From NCBI GenBank assembly GCA_035578905.1, contig JAQJVL010000258.1:682001-746000 (forward strand): a stretch of DNA of 64,000 nucleotides, given 5' to 3'. Shown here piece after piece: positions 13,963 through 24,094 of this stretch. This DNA comes from Stictocephala bisonia. Lineage: Eukaryota; Arthropoda; Insecta; Hemiptera; Membracidae. The first letter of the stretch is position 1. Each line of letters begins with the position of its first letter. Both the position numbers and the translations under genes were made by a program. Under the pieces are notes generated by a model that ran no database searches, was not told the DNA's origin, and saw nothing but the letters and a program-made list of their open reading frames with translations.

Positions 13963-14151
13963 TTAATAGAGGTATCCAACGTGAGGACCCAGACAGAATG
14001 AACTACTGCCATCCCCCGAAGACCAAGAGTTTGTATGTAGTAATGTTGACGATGGTTGCCCATTGTCATTGTTTAAAATAAATAATTTCTTATATAAAGC
14101 AATACTATCTAAATTTTGTTCTAACATATTTTGAAACAAGTCACCAATATG
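13963..14151 (-). CDS. Candidate terminal coding exon, unknown protein
   Basis: On the minus strand a plausible acceptor (CTTCAACATTGC..ATCTCAG) precedes 62 codons and a TAA at 13963-13965. The peptide starts HIGDLFQNMLEQNLDSIALY and continues into a Ser/Gly-rich tail with TNSWSSGDGSSSFCLGPHVG. The composition, with few Lys/Asn/Ile-only stretches, and the splice site look more like genuine protein than the AT-rich background does. The frame also continues upstream of the acceptor to an ATG at 14211, but that part is low-complexity. I do not recognise the family, and no upstream exon was found in the window, so it may be a chance frame. Confidence 0.3.
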   Translation of the reverse strand, partial: HIGDLFQNMLEQNLDSIALYKKLFILNNDNGQPSSTLLHTNSWSSGDGSSSFCLGPHVGYLY

Positions 14152-14215
14152 CTGAGATTTTGCAATGTTGAAGTATATATTATTACAAAGATAAATATTT
14201 AAAATTTTCATAATA

Positions 14216-14619
14216 AATATTCTTTATTAATTATAAAACCATACTAATGTCAATTAAATCACTTGTTTGTAATATGTGTGAAACATGAAAAAATATTTTA
14301 AACGAATAATCGTATTTTCTGTTAAGTGGAGTTGTATTAATCTGTTTGAGCTATATTTTACTATTCAAAAATCTATTTCAATAATAAAATATAATTCATA
14401 ATCACAAACACCTAATGTGCAATAGTTAAGAAAACTGACCATATTACAAAATCATGTGAAGAAATGAAAATCTTACCAATGAGAACGTGAGATTGCTAGT
14501 GTTTCTTTGACACGCTGTAGGTTCAGTGGGTCTGCTTCAGTGAGATTTTATAAGGATAAAGGTATAAATACACACGTAGATATACTATATCCGTACTATA
14601 TATACTATACCATACACGT
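14216..14619. other. AT-rich spacer
   Basis: Nothing recognised apart from ATATACTATATCC at about 14580-14592, which echoes the 53-bp array at 12061. Confidence 0.4.
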
Positions 14620-15172
14620 ACTCAATACCACTGTACGAGTATGGTAAGGTGGGTGGGTCAATACCACTGTACGTGTATGGGTGGGTGGGTGGGTTAATAC
14701 CACTGTAATGTATGGGTGAATGAGTTGGTAAAAACTACTGTACGCGTATGGGTGGGCGGGTGGGTCAATACCACTGTACGTGTATGGGCGGGTGGGTGGG
14801 TCAATACCATCGTACGTGTATGGGCGGGTGGGTGGGTCAATACCACTGTACGTGTATGGGTGGGTGGGTGGGTCAATACCACTGTACGTGTATGGGCGGG
14901 TGGGTGGGTCAATACCACTGTACGTGTATGGGCGGGTAGGTGGTCAATACTACTGTACGTGTATGGGTGGGTCAATACCACTGTACGTGTATGAGCGGGC
15001 GGGTGGTTAATACCACTGTACGTGTATGGGCGGGTGAGGGGTCAATACCACTGTACGTGCATGGGCGGGTGGGTGGGTCAATACCACTGTACGTGTATGG
15101 GCGGGTGGGTGGTCAATACCACTGTACGTGTATGGGTGGGTGGGTGGTCAATACCACTGTACGTGTATGGGC
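14620..15172 (+). repeat. 36-bp G-rich minisatellite, about 15 copies (locus 1)
   Basis: Monomer of 36 bp: GTACGTGTATGGG(C/T), then GGGTGGGTGGG, then TCAATACCACT. Most copies hold four G triplets separated by single T or C, the strongest kind of intramolecular G-quadruplex motif (for example 14679-14693 and 14858-14872). Some copies are shortened by loss of one or two GGGT blocks. The same family recurs at 21880, 22796 (opposite strand) and, degenerate, at 53540. Confidence 0.95.
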
Positions 15173-17189
15173 GTACAGTACATTGGCCTTAGAAAGCGTG
15201 TCAGAAGAATACATTAAACATAATGCACCAAAGTCTGCAGCATTTATACAGAGTTAACTCAATCCTCAGGAACACAAACAATAAATGTTTGCTTTACATA
15301 TACGAAATGACATTCGCGTATAGTGTTTAGAATAATAAATAATATATATTATCAAAAAGGAATAATACTTAAGTGAATATTGTGTCTAAAATATTTTACA
15401 AGTTATTTGATTCATTACAGTCAAACAGATACTGCTGTGAATATATTTACATTTTAGTCCAACGGCAAAAAAATTTCACGTTTTAGTAAAATATTAATCA
15501 CCAAGGTCGTGGGGAGTTCAGAAACAAAGAAGACACAATGATAGAAATGGTCAAACTATTCTCTTTTCAATTTGATATAAATATAATAAGACATTAAAGC
15601 AGCTAGTGAAAACAACACTATATAGGCTACATGAATATCTGGTTAGAAACAACTAAAAGTGGCCTTGAATGGCCAATATAATATATTGAATATCAAAGCC
15701 AAACAGTACAAAAAATACAACGAAACCTAGAGAGTAAGCTATAAGTGACATAACTAATAATATGGCTAATGACGTCAAACAGACAATTGAATAAAAAAAT
15801 TAGAGAATATAACAAAAGCCTAAATAAAAAAAAAAAAAAAAAAAAAAAAAACACAAAAATCAACAGTGTAACCAATTAAGAGCACAAATATAAATGACTA
15901 GGGGACGCTCCTGCACGCTTCGAGTCACAATCCTGTATTTTCACTTCAAATATTAGTAATTAAACTTTACTACGTAAAATAATGTTATTTACATTCATTT
16001 AGAGTAGCTAAATCAATGCACTTGATTTGCATATTGAAGCTGTACCGTGGACCAAGTATGATAGAGAGGTGAAAAGGCGAGCATCGTCTTCCTTGATCTT
16101 TATGACTTGGTGAGAAACTGCGAGTACCTCAATTTCTACAGTTTCTAGAGCCATAAAATTTTAAATGCTGAAACCACAAAGATGCTGGCCTACACTGAAA
16201 AACTTGTATGAAAGTCTTATTATAAAACTAAACACTAAATCTATAATATGTGTCAACAGTAAACTATGTTCAACAAATAAAGTAATTATAACCACAATAA
16301 AATGTTCATAATGAAGATTGCAGAATGTAAACATATAATGTTTTTATGTATCATATGTTTGAAATATACTATTGAAGTACACTAATGCCAATGTTATTCT
16401 CATGAAAGAAATGACATTTTGAGTTTCTGTTTGTACCCCTTAGGAATGGAATTTCGAAAAATCCTTTCTTAGTGGGTCCCTACGATACTAAGGCTAACAT
16501 ACTTTAACATTTTGTGTAAGTTGTTGAACACAACACAGACTAACATACTTCAAAAAAAATCTGTACAACTAAGACCATCATTGTAGTCACATATAAAATA
16601 TTGATTGATTGCTGATTACGAGATCCTTTATTGTTTCAACCGTATTTCGTACACAATACAATAATGTTCGTAAAATGTTCCCCAATAATAGGAAATGAAA
16701 GATATCACGTTTGTACCTTTTTCATTCACCTTTTTTTAATTTAATCTTCTCACTTAAGGTAAACTATGAGTGTCCTAAAACTTTTACATTTCATTTAAAG
16801 AGTAAGGGTATTATTGGAAAAATTTGATTGCATCAGTGATATATAGATAAATGTAGGGACATTTTTGGTACATCATAAATAACCGTATCCTGGGAGACTC
16901 GTGCAGCAGTTGCAGAGCTCAGGGAGCTAAACATAAAGATAAATGTATGTTAGGTCTCTAGGGGGGAACACACAAGTAAGCTGGATATTTAATGGAGCGC
17001 ACTGGAGTGAAGCCAATTGGACGTTTTAGAGCAAATTTATCAAAAATACAAACAAAAGTTAGCTAACAAATTATAATAATTTATTAGCAATTTCCATAGT
17101 ACTTATGTACAACTATTACTATTGCAATATTGATATGGAAATATGAAAAAATGTACTGGTATGTACTAATATGTAATATCGAAATACAT
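15173..17189. other. AT-rich stretch without recognised genes
   Basis: Contains an A-tract of about 27 at 15825-15851. 16420-16510 and 16870-17010 are less AT-rich and may be old repeat fragments, but I cannot assign them. No open frame of interest. Confidence 0.45.
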
Positions 17190-17320
17190 GTCCACCTAAA
17201 CGATATCGCCCTTATTCAAAAAGGGCGATAAGTATTCGCCTCAGAATTATAGGCTCATATCGTATAGTTCCAGTGTTCTCAAAAATATATGAATCGGTCG
17301 TCCATCATAAATCAATGACA
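17190..17320 (+). pseudogene. Degraded non-LTR reverse transcriptase fragment
   Basis: One forward frame reads ISPLFKKGDKYSPQNYRLIS and then YSSSVLKNI before a stop. This is the fingers-region block of non-LTR RTs (P.FKKGD....NYRPIS...S..K), with Pro of NYRPIS replaced by Leu. Only about 35 residues can be followed. It is a short relic of a family related to the RTs elsewhere in this window. Confidence 0.6.
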
Positions 17321-18101
17321 TTTTTAAGTGTTCTAATATAATTAAGTAATTATTTATGTAATTTTTCTTTTAAAAAAGCTCAAAACTAAGCAATTAACTC
17401 TTTAATATCTATTTTCTTTTAACATATTTATGACATGCAGCATCCCAAATATTACTATCGTTTAGGAAAATTATAATTAAACATTATTTATTTTGCAATG
17501 AATGAATATTGTAATGTTTTTACTATTTACTGTAAAGGACACCTATTGTGATACATATTTATGAATACATTAACAGGAACATTATTTTAAACAATTAGTT
17601 AAAAATACCTTAAGAATTTACTTTAAATTGTAAAAACATTCGAACTGATGAGTACTGGCTAGTATTGTTTAGCCCTACGTAATTATATATTATTTTTCTG
17701 GATTATCAGGACTGATTTAACTAAATTTAACAAAATGACACAAATAAACACAAAGTACACTGATTGTATGATTAAATACTTTTGTTCTACTTAATTTGTT
17801 TAAATAATAAAACCTATTGAAACTCTTAGGTTACATTGACTACGCCACTCTTAATTCCTCTAAAACTTATATACCTTGTAAAAGCACTTATCAGTAGTGT
17901 TACCATAGTTTTTGTAACCGTAAGATCTTGCAGAAAATTTGTGTTGTGTGACGTTCACTTGTATTGTATTTGTATCAACACGTATTATGCTAATTACAAA
18001 ACTATTTTTAAGATCTATAACACTACACTTTAGTCGGATAAACCTTGTTAGAATTAAAAGATACCATCGGTATCTTACCTTAAAAATTGATTTCGACAAT
18101 A
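17321..18101. other. AT-rich stretch, nothing recognisable
   Basis: No coding or repeat signature found before the Penelope-like element that follows. Confidence 0.45.
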
Positions 18102-18275
18102 ATTATTAACAACTAGTTCTTCCGGTGTCAACCGCGTCAAAGGACTATTTACAATATGTACAGTTCCAGACGTTTCGCCCATGCTATGATGTGGCATCCT
18201 CAGTGGTTAGGCTAAGAGTGAAGGTCAGCAGTCGCTCTGCCCAATATATAGCGATGGCGCAGCTGTCATGTCACG
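18102..18275 (+). repeat. Left inverted repeat of Penelope-like element
   Basis: Matches 19066-19241 in reverse complement almost without change. It begins ATTATTAACAACTAGTTC and contains CCAGACGTTTCGCCCATG. Confidence 0.9.
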
Positions 18276-18307
18276 TTTAAGGGTATTTTATTTATATTAT
18301 ATTATAA

Positions 18308-19016
18308 GGGTATAACAGAGCAATCCACATATCGGACAAAGAAAGCTGGAATGGAGAAAAACACCTGCTAAAAACTACATTGAATTGTAATGGATATAAC
18401 AAGATAAACATCAACAGGGCTTTCAAGAAACAAATATCTAAATCAAATAAAGAAGCTCAACCAATAGGAAACCAGCAGACCAATAATAGTTCAGCCAATC
18501 AAGATGGAGGACAGCAATTGACCAATGCAAGAAAACCAATGGCGTATTTACCATATATCAAAGGAACAACAGACAAAATTGGAAGAATTTTAAAGAAGAA
18601 TGACATCAAGACAATATTTAGGCAACCGAATAGACTACAAGATTTACTTCCACCTTATAAAGATAAGATAAGATAAGATAAGATCTACGCCTGGCGTCTA
18701 TGAAATACCATGTGATTGCGGTTCAGTTTATATAGGAGAAACGAAGGGACAAGTATCAACAAGACTAAAGGAGCATATAAGACATACTAAGAACAAAGAT
18801 GTCGATAAGTCAGCAGTAGCAGAACATAGTGCCCTTACTAAACATGGAATTTTATTTGACAAGACCAAAGTATTGGCCAACATCCCGTTTTATTATCCGA
18901 GAAGAGTTAGGGAAGCCATTGAAATATACAAAAGAGGGGATAATTTTAACAAAGAAGATAGCATGAAGTTGCCAAGAACATGGGGACCAGTTCTTAAGAA
19001 GTTAAAGATATCATAG
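18308..19016 (+). pseudogene. Penelope-like protein, C-terminal part: linker and GIY-YIG endonuclease
   Basis: The first frame (18308-18676) reads RAIHIS, then a block with CNGYNKININRAF and, after a low-complexity insert, YLPYIKGTTDKIGRILKK and RLQDLLPPYKDKI, the conserved linker between RT and endonuclease in Penelope-like elements. The second frame (about 18687-19016) reads GVYEIPCDCGSVYIGETKGQ, the GIY-YIG core with the CDC pair, then STRLKEHIRH, with the catalytic Arg expected in that region, and AVAEH; it ends at a TAG. The two frames are separated by five perfect AAGAT units at 18660-18684, so a pentanucleotide expansion probably caused the shift. The RT catalytic domain is absent, making this copy non-functional. 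Confidence 0.85.
18660..18684 (+). repeat. (AAGAT)5 expansion inside Penelope-like coding region
   Basis: Five perfect 5-bp units at exactly the point where the reading frame changes between the linker (ending PPYKDKI) and the GIY-YIG domain. Slippage in a naturally repetitive Lys-Asp codon stretch is the simplest explanation. Confidence 0.9.
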
Positions 19017-19065
19017 CTTACGCGGAAGTGCGTACGTGACCTCAGACTCGGGTCAAGTTGGCCTA

Positions 19066-19241
19066 CGTGACACATGACAGCTGCGCCATCGCTATATATT
19101 GGGCAGAGCGACTGCTGACCTTCACTCTCAGCTTAACCACTGAGGATGCCACATCGTAGCATGGGCGAAACGTCTGGAACTGTACATATTGTAAATAGTC
19201 CTTTGACGCGGTTGACACCGGAAGAACTAGTTGTTAATAAT
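19066..19241 (-). repeat. Right inverted repeat of Penelope-like element
   Basis: Reverse complement of 18102-18275. About 31 bp of further element sequence separates it from the 13-bp target duplication at 19273-19285. Confidence 0.9.
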
Positions 19242-19285
19242 GACTCCAGCCACCTTAGCTTACGAAATAGGATTCGACAATAATT

Positions 19286-20865
19286 GTTTAACACCGAATA
19301 CTACGATGTGTTTTTTCATATAAATTTGGATATAATTAAAGATATGCAAAATTTATTTGATAATTGTAATACATAGTTTTTAAACCGAATGATAATAGTA
19401 AGGAATCAAAATTATGATTTGACATTTTCGTTATTAAATTATGAACTATAATGGAACAGTTGTGTTTTTAACCTGTTTTATCCTGTGTTTGAAGATGTTT
19501 AATGTAATTTTTTGGTGAACACTTATAAAGTCTATTATATTTTTATAAAGTACAGTTTTATAAACGGTGAATGTTACACTGTCTGGCTGTTTATACATGT
19601 AAAACTTCAACTGAATTTACGGACAGAAATGCTGAATGCACTTATAATAAAATAAAATGGTTTGTATTATATATCATGTTTTCTGTTGTAGGTAGACTTG
19701 CGATAGCAAAGCAGCAAGTTCCTACAATTAGTTGGTAAGTAAGTTTAGTACATAACATGGTCTATATGTTTAGTTTAAATAACCGCAACAATGAAGTAGG
19801 CCGTATACTAGGGGATACCGGTGTACGCTTGGCGTGTACTCACTTCCGTTCTCGTGACTACTTATGCCTTATGTCTCGGTTTAAAGTTTACTGATTCTCA
19901 TGTATTCTTTTGGTCCCAATCCTGATGTCAATGAGATCTCATATTTTTGTACATCATATTAAAAAACAATGAATAAATAATTATTTTATTTTATTATGTT
20001 TTTGAAAATAAAAAACATTTTCCAATGTCAAGAGTCCATTGCTTTTATGACGTTACATATATTTTATCAATACTTAGCTTACTCAAAAACTATTTAATTA
20101 CTTTTTATGTAATTGTTTTCATTTACAGCTCATTAACAACAATACAAACAACCATTTTTCCAATGGAAATGGACTTTGAGTGCACGTTTCTACTCTTGAA
20201 AATTAAATTTTGAAAAACTGGTTTGCAATAGTTAAATAAAACCTATAGTTAAATAGAACCTATAGTTAAATCGATGACGCTATAGGGTGTTTCGTGAAAA
20301 GTAGCGACGATTTTGAAAATAATATTAAAAGCAAAAACAAATTAAAAATTTCATAACATTAAATGTCCTATACTTCTTAGTGTTGCATCAGTATGTGTAT
20401 TGGAATATACATATTATCATAATGAAAATTATTGAAATGTGAATAAGTTATCGTGCAGTAATAACAGGAATAATAACAGGACAGCTAGTTTAAGTCAATT
20501 AACATTGGAATAGGATGATCATTATTTATGGGTTGAAATTAGTTTAATTATTTTTTGCAATTTTAAAATACAGTTTACCACTTATCACATGTAAAAATAA
20601 CGCTTTGAGATATTTATAGAATCTATAAATGTTGCGGCTACCCTTATTCACTAGCTTAACAAATTATTGAGAAAACCCATTAACGATTTTAACTTTACAG
20701 TTTTTCATTCAACGCAGAAAATATTTGTTTTTAAATAATATCAGATTTTTATCTTCACAAAAATAACGTTTACAATTTAAATTAGGTAGAAGGAAAAATA
20801 ATACAAAACCCTAAATTAAAAAGTATTCTTTAAAATATTCATTAAATATATACGTGCATTTATTT
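19286..20865. other. AT-rich stretch with one possible small exon
   Basis: No transposon recognised. At 19692-19734 a 43-nt segment lies between an acceptor-like TTTTCTGTTGTAG and a donor-like GTAAGTAAG; only one frame is open and it gives RLAIAKQQVPTIS. This could be a real internal exon of a gene with very long introns, but the evidence is only the two splice-like sites. Confidence 0.3.
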
Positions 20866-21095
20866 TTCAAAGAGAAGCCGATATCCTCTTTAACTTAAAT
20901 TTACTCAGTTCCGGTAGACAATTTATCTTAGGGGTTAACATATTAGACAGAGTAAGGGAAATAAACAATACAGTAAAAGGAGAAAATTCTGAAAAAAACT
21001 AACAGTCAAGGCTATAATTCAAACCTGAAATGTCTGTAAGGTACAATATCCTCACGCATTAGGCCATTTGATTACAGGGCTTCCCTAAAACTTCT
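20866..21095 (-). mobile_element. tRNA-derived SINE, family 2, diverged copy
   Basis: Same orientation and plan as the copy at 11734-11955. On the minus strand a tRNA-like head (ATGGCCTAATGCGTGAGG, then GGTTTGAATTATAGCC in the box B position) leads to a tail ending GGATATCGGCTTCTC and an A-rich end. Divergence is considerable, so this copy is older. Boundaries approximate. Confidence 0.45.
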
Positions 21096-21290
21096 GTTGC
21101 CTAATTTAAAACTCCGAAAAATGTAACTAATGTTATAAACAAGGTTATTTCAATTATTATGAAGTGTTGTAGAAGACGTGTCAAGTACATTTAGTTTCTA
21201 AAAATTAAACGTTTGCTTCTGAAGATAAAATATTACTTCAATACCAAAAATAGTAATATAGTTTCATTCCAACAAGATAAATATATATAT

Positions 21291-21480
21291 ATAACCACCG
21301 GCTGTTCATTTGTCATTGGGCTATTAATTAATGACACTTTCTAAGGAATAGTCGGCCTTAGTTTGTAACAATGACTACATTCGCTCATCTACATTCATCA
21401 CACTCATTCGAAATCCATATTCGCCCATATCTTGACGATCGGCGTCTTATGAATAAATAAATAAATAAATAAATATTATT
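21291..21480 (+). mobile_element. 5'-truncated tRNA-SINE, family 1
   Basis: Nearly identical, in reverse orientation, to the 3' two-thirds of the SINE at 27084-27362. It starts at ATAACCACCGGCTG, contains GCCCATATCTTGACGATC, and ends in a perfect (AAAT) run at about 21456-21478. The tRNA-related head is missing, so the copy is 5'-truncated. Confidence 0.8.
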
Positions 21481-21879
21481 TATCCATGGGTAACGCATGG
21501 TGTACAATTTCCTAATATATTATAAGTTAATTTTACTCTAAAGGCCGGTTAGAGTGTTCAATTAAAGACAAGTAAAAGCCAAGGAAGATTGGGTTATTTT
21601 TCGTTATCTATAATTTTATATTTTAGTGCCAAATTAAATACTAGCATATTCTTAACATGGAGTGTTTAATTATATTTAAATATATTAATGATCCTGCTAA
21701 ACATAAAATATATTTAACTTTTTTATTCAATTTTCTTTTCTCCAGAGACATATTGTGCATTAATCTTCATGTCTTACTCCCTGATGGCTAACAGTAATCT
21801 GTCTTGGAACAGTAGTATTCAGTTGAGGATGACTGGTTAAAAAAAATAAACGAATAGTTATTTTTACTATAAACGAATA

Positions 21880-22123
21880 CCCCTGTACGTGTATGGGTGG
21901 GCTGGTGAGTCAATACCACTGTACGTAAATGGGTGGGTGGGTGGGTCAATACCACTGTACGTGAATGGGTGGGCAGGTGGGTCAATACCACTGTACGTAA
22001 ATGGGTAGGCGGGTGGGTCAATACCACTGTACGTGAATGGGTGAGCGGGTGGGTTAATACCACTTTAAGTGTATGAATGGGTGGGTGGGTCAATACCTCT
22101 GTACGTGTATGGGTGGGTGGGAG
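21880..22123 (+). repeat. 36-bp G-rich minisatellite, about 6.5 copies (locus 2)
   Basis: Same monomer as at 14620: GTACGT(G/A)(T/A)ATGGG, a GGGTGGGTGGG-type block, and TCAATACCACT. Here GTGAATGGG and GTAAATGGG variants alternate. The minus-strand frame through it is a by-product of the 36-bp period. Confidence 0.93.
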
Positions 22124-22540
22124 GATATGTTTCTTGATTATGTTACTAAATGAGCTGGTTCATCCCTGTTCCATAAGTGTTGGATATTTTAAACGTTTGA
22201 TAATTAAACTGGAAAGAGTCAATGGCCAGTTAGGGGTGTAAGGGTGAGTGGCAGCTAACAAATATTACTATGGTACAGGTCATAGTAATAACTTGACCCA
22301 GTAACAATGTAATACATATTGTTCTACACTATGCATCGACTTATAGTGTAAACAATGTCGAAGCTATTAGAATCTATCAATGAACAGCTGTATGATACTG
22401 TTTCCTATTTATACTCCATTATTGCTCATATATGTTATAAGTTGGAATAATAAATTAATGTCCTCAATATTTACATAACATTTAATGTACTTACCTTGTC
22501 CAAACAATTACAATTGGTTAATAGGATAATAATATCATGT
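22124..22540. other. AT-rich spacer
   Basis: Nothing recognised. Confidence 0.4.
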
Positions 22541-22618
22541 TAAAGTATGATAAATAAGCAAACTTTCATTAAAGTCCTAAAGGAGTTTATTAGTTAGGTG
22601 GATATAGGGCTAAACAGT
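22541..22618 (+). repeat. 78-bp direct repeat, copy 1
   Basis: Starts TAAAGTATGATAAATAAGC and ends GGATATAGGGCTAAACAGT. The same 78 bp with about ten differences recurs at 23827-23904, so the two copies bracket the 108-bp higher-order array. Confidence 0.9.
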
Positions 22619-22795
22619 TACAGGGGGTTTTATGCCTATGAATACATAAAGTAAATTTAGTATACATCCAAACACTTATTACATGTACTTGGTATATAAA
22701 TAAATATGAAACTATTTACTGAATTTTCTCTAATAAACTTTTACCTTAGCTACCTTTTCACTGAAGGCCTAACTCTTACTTACAGTAAACAATCC

Positions 22796-23530
22796 TCCCC
22801 CCATACACATACAGTGGTGTTCACCCACCCAACCACCCAGTCATACAGTTACAATGGTACTGACCCACCCAAGAAAACACGTACAGTGGTATTGACCCAC
22901 CCACCCATTCAAACACGTACAGTGGTGTTGACCCACCCACCCACCCAGTCATACAGTTACAATGGTACTGACCCACCCAAGCAAACACGTACAGTGGTAT
23001 TGACCCACCCACCCACCTAAACACGTACAGTGGTGTTGACCCACCCACCCACCCAGTCATACAGTTACAATGGTACTGACCCACCCAAGCAAACACGTAC
23101 AGTGGTATTGATTCACCCGCCCATCCATACACGTACAGTGGTGTTGACCTACCCACCCACCCAGTCATACAGTTACAATGGTACTGACCCACTCAAGCAA
23201 ACACGTACAGTGGTATTGATTCACCCGCCCATCCATACACGTACAGTGGTGTTGACCTACCCACCCACCCAGTCATACAGTTACAATGGTACTGACCCAC
23301 CCAAGCAAACACGTACAGTGGTATTGATTCACCCGCCCATCCATACACGTACAGTGGTGTTGACCTACCCACCCACCCAGTCATACAGTTACAATGGTAC
23401 TGACCCACCCAAGCAAACACGTACAGTGGTATTGATTCACCCACCCACCCATACACGTACAGTGGTGTTGACCTACCCACCCACCCAGTCATACAGTTAC
23501 AATGGTACTGACCCACCCAAGCACACATTT
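22796..23530 (-). repeat. 108-bp higher-order repeat of 36-bp monomers (locus 3)
   Basis: The CAGTCATACAG mark recurs at 22838, 22946, 23054, 23162, 23270, 23378 and 23486, exactly every 108 bp. Each 108-bp unit consists of three diverged monomers of the 36-bp family found at 14620 and 21880, here in opposite orientation, so that the strand given is C-rich. The marks are CATACAGTTACAATGGTACTG, AAACACGTACAGTGGTATTG, and CATACACGTACAGTGGTGTTG. CCCACCCACCCACCC tracts put G-quadruplex potential on the minus strand. Confidence 0.95.
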
Positions 23531-23826
23531 ACATGAGTAGTATACTCTTATAAGTATAACCAAACATAATTTTAAATATAACTCTGTAAGGATGTTTAGT
23601 GAATATGCTAAGCAGACATTTCCACTTGACCAATCATGGTTTAGAGTTGAGGGACGTATTGGGAGCTAAATCCTATTTAATCGCAATATAGTTCCATCGT
23701 AGTCTGCCTCTTCTAATAAATAAATAGATATGGATAAAAAGAACATAAACGTCGACACTTAGGTTAGTTTATACCCTCACTTTAAGCTTTATAGTTAATG
23801 TGTTAAGGCACACAAGTGTATCATTG

Positions 23827-23904
23827 TAAAGTATGATAGATAAGCAAACTTACATTCAAGTCCTTAAGTAGTTTGCTAGTTAGGTGGATATAGGGCTAAA
23901 CAGT
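23827..23904 (+). repeat. 78-bp direct repeat, copy 2
   Basis: Second copy of 22541-22618; it joins directly to the first unit of the 48-bp array. Confidence 0.9.
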
Positions 23905-24094
23905 GAATATACTTACGAATGACTCAAACGTAGTCCATGCCTAAACAAGAGTGTTTATACTCACGAATGACTCAAATGTAGTCCACGCCTAAACACGAGT
24001 GTTTATACTTACGAATTACTCAAACGTAGTCCACGCCTAAACACGAGTGTTTATACTCACGAATGACTCAAACGTAGTCCACGCCTAAACACGA
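23904..24094 (+). repeat. 48-bp minisatellite, 4 copies
   Basis: Four 48-bp units: TGTTTATACTCACGAATGAC, TCAAACGTAGTCCACGCC, TAAACACGAG. The first unit is the most diverged and fuses with the preceding 78-bp repeat. Confidence 0.95.

Larger units (their letters stand above)
18102..19272 (+). mobile_element. 5'-truncated Penelope-like element with inverted terminal repeats
   Basis: Inverted repeats of about 175 bp (18102-18275 and 19066-19241) enclose the C-terminal coding part of a Penelope-like retroelement. A perfect 13-bp direct repeat, TTCGACAATAATT, flanks the whole unit (18092-18104 and 19273-19285) and is best read as the target-site duplication. Penelope-like elements commonly carry terminal repeats in inverted orientation joined directly to a truncated coding region, which is what is seen. 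The reverse transcriptase core is missing; only its extreme C-terminal end, the linker and the GIY-YIG endonuclease remain. The two repeats differ at few positions (for example a 2-bp indel near the inner end), so the insertion is not very old. Confidence 0.85.

Noticed and set aside
14694..15257. Overlapping frames on both strands with Gly-Trp-Val or Thr-His-Pro repeats
   Set aside because: Products of the 36-bp period (multiple of three) of the G-rich minisatellite; same for 21788-22093 and 22706-23536.
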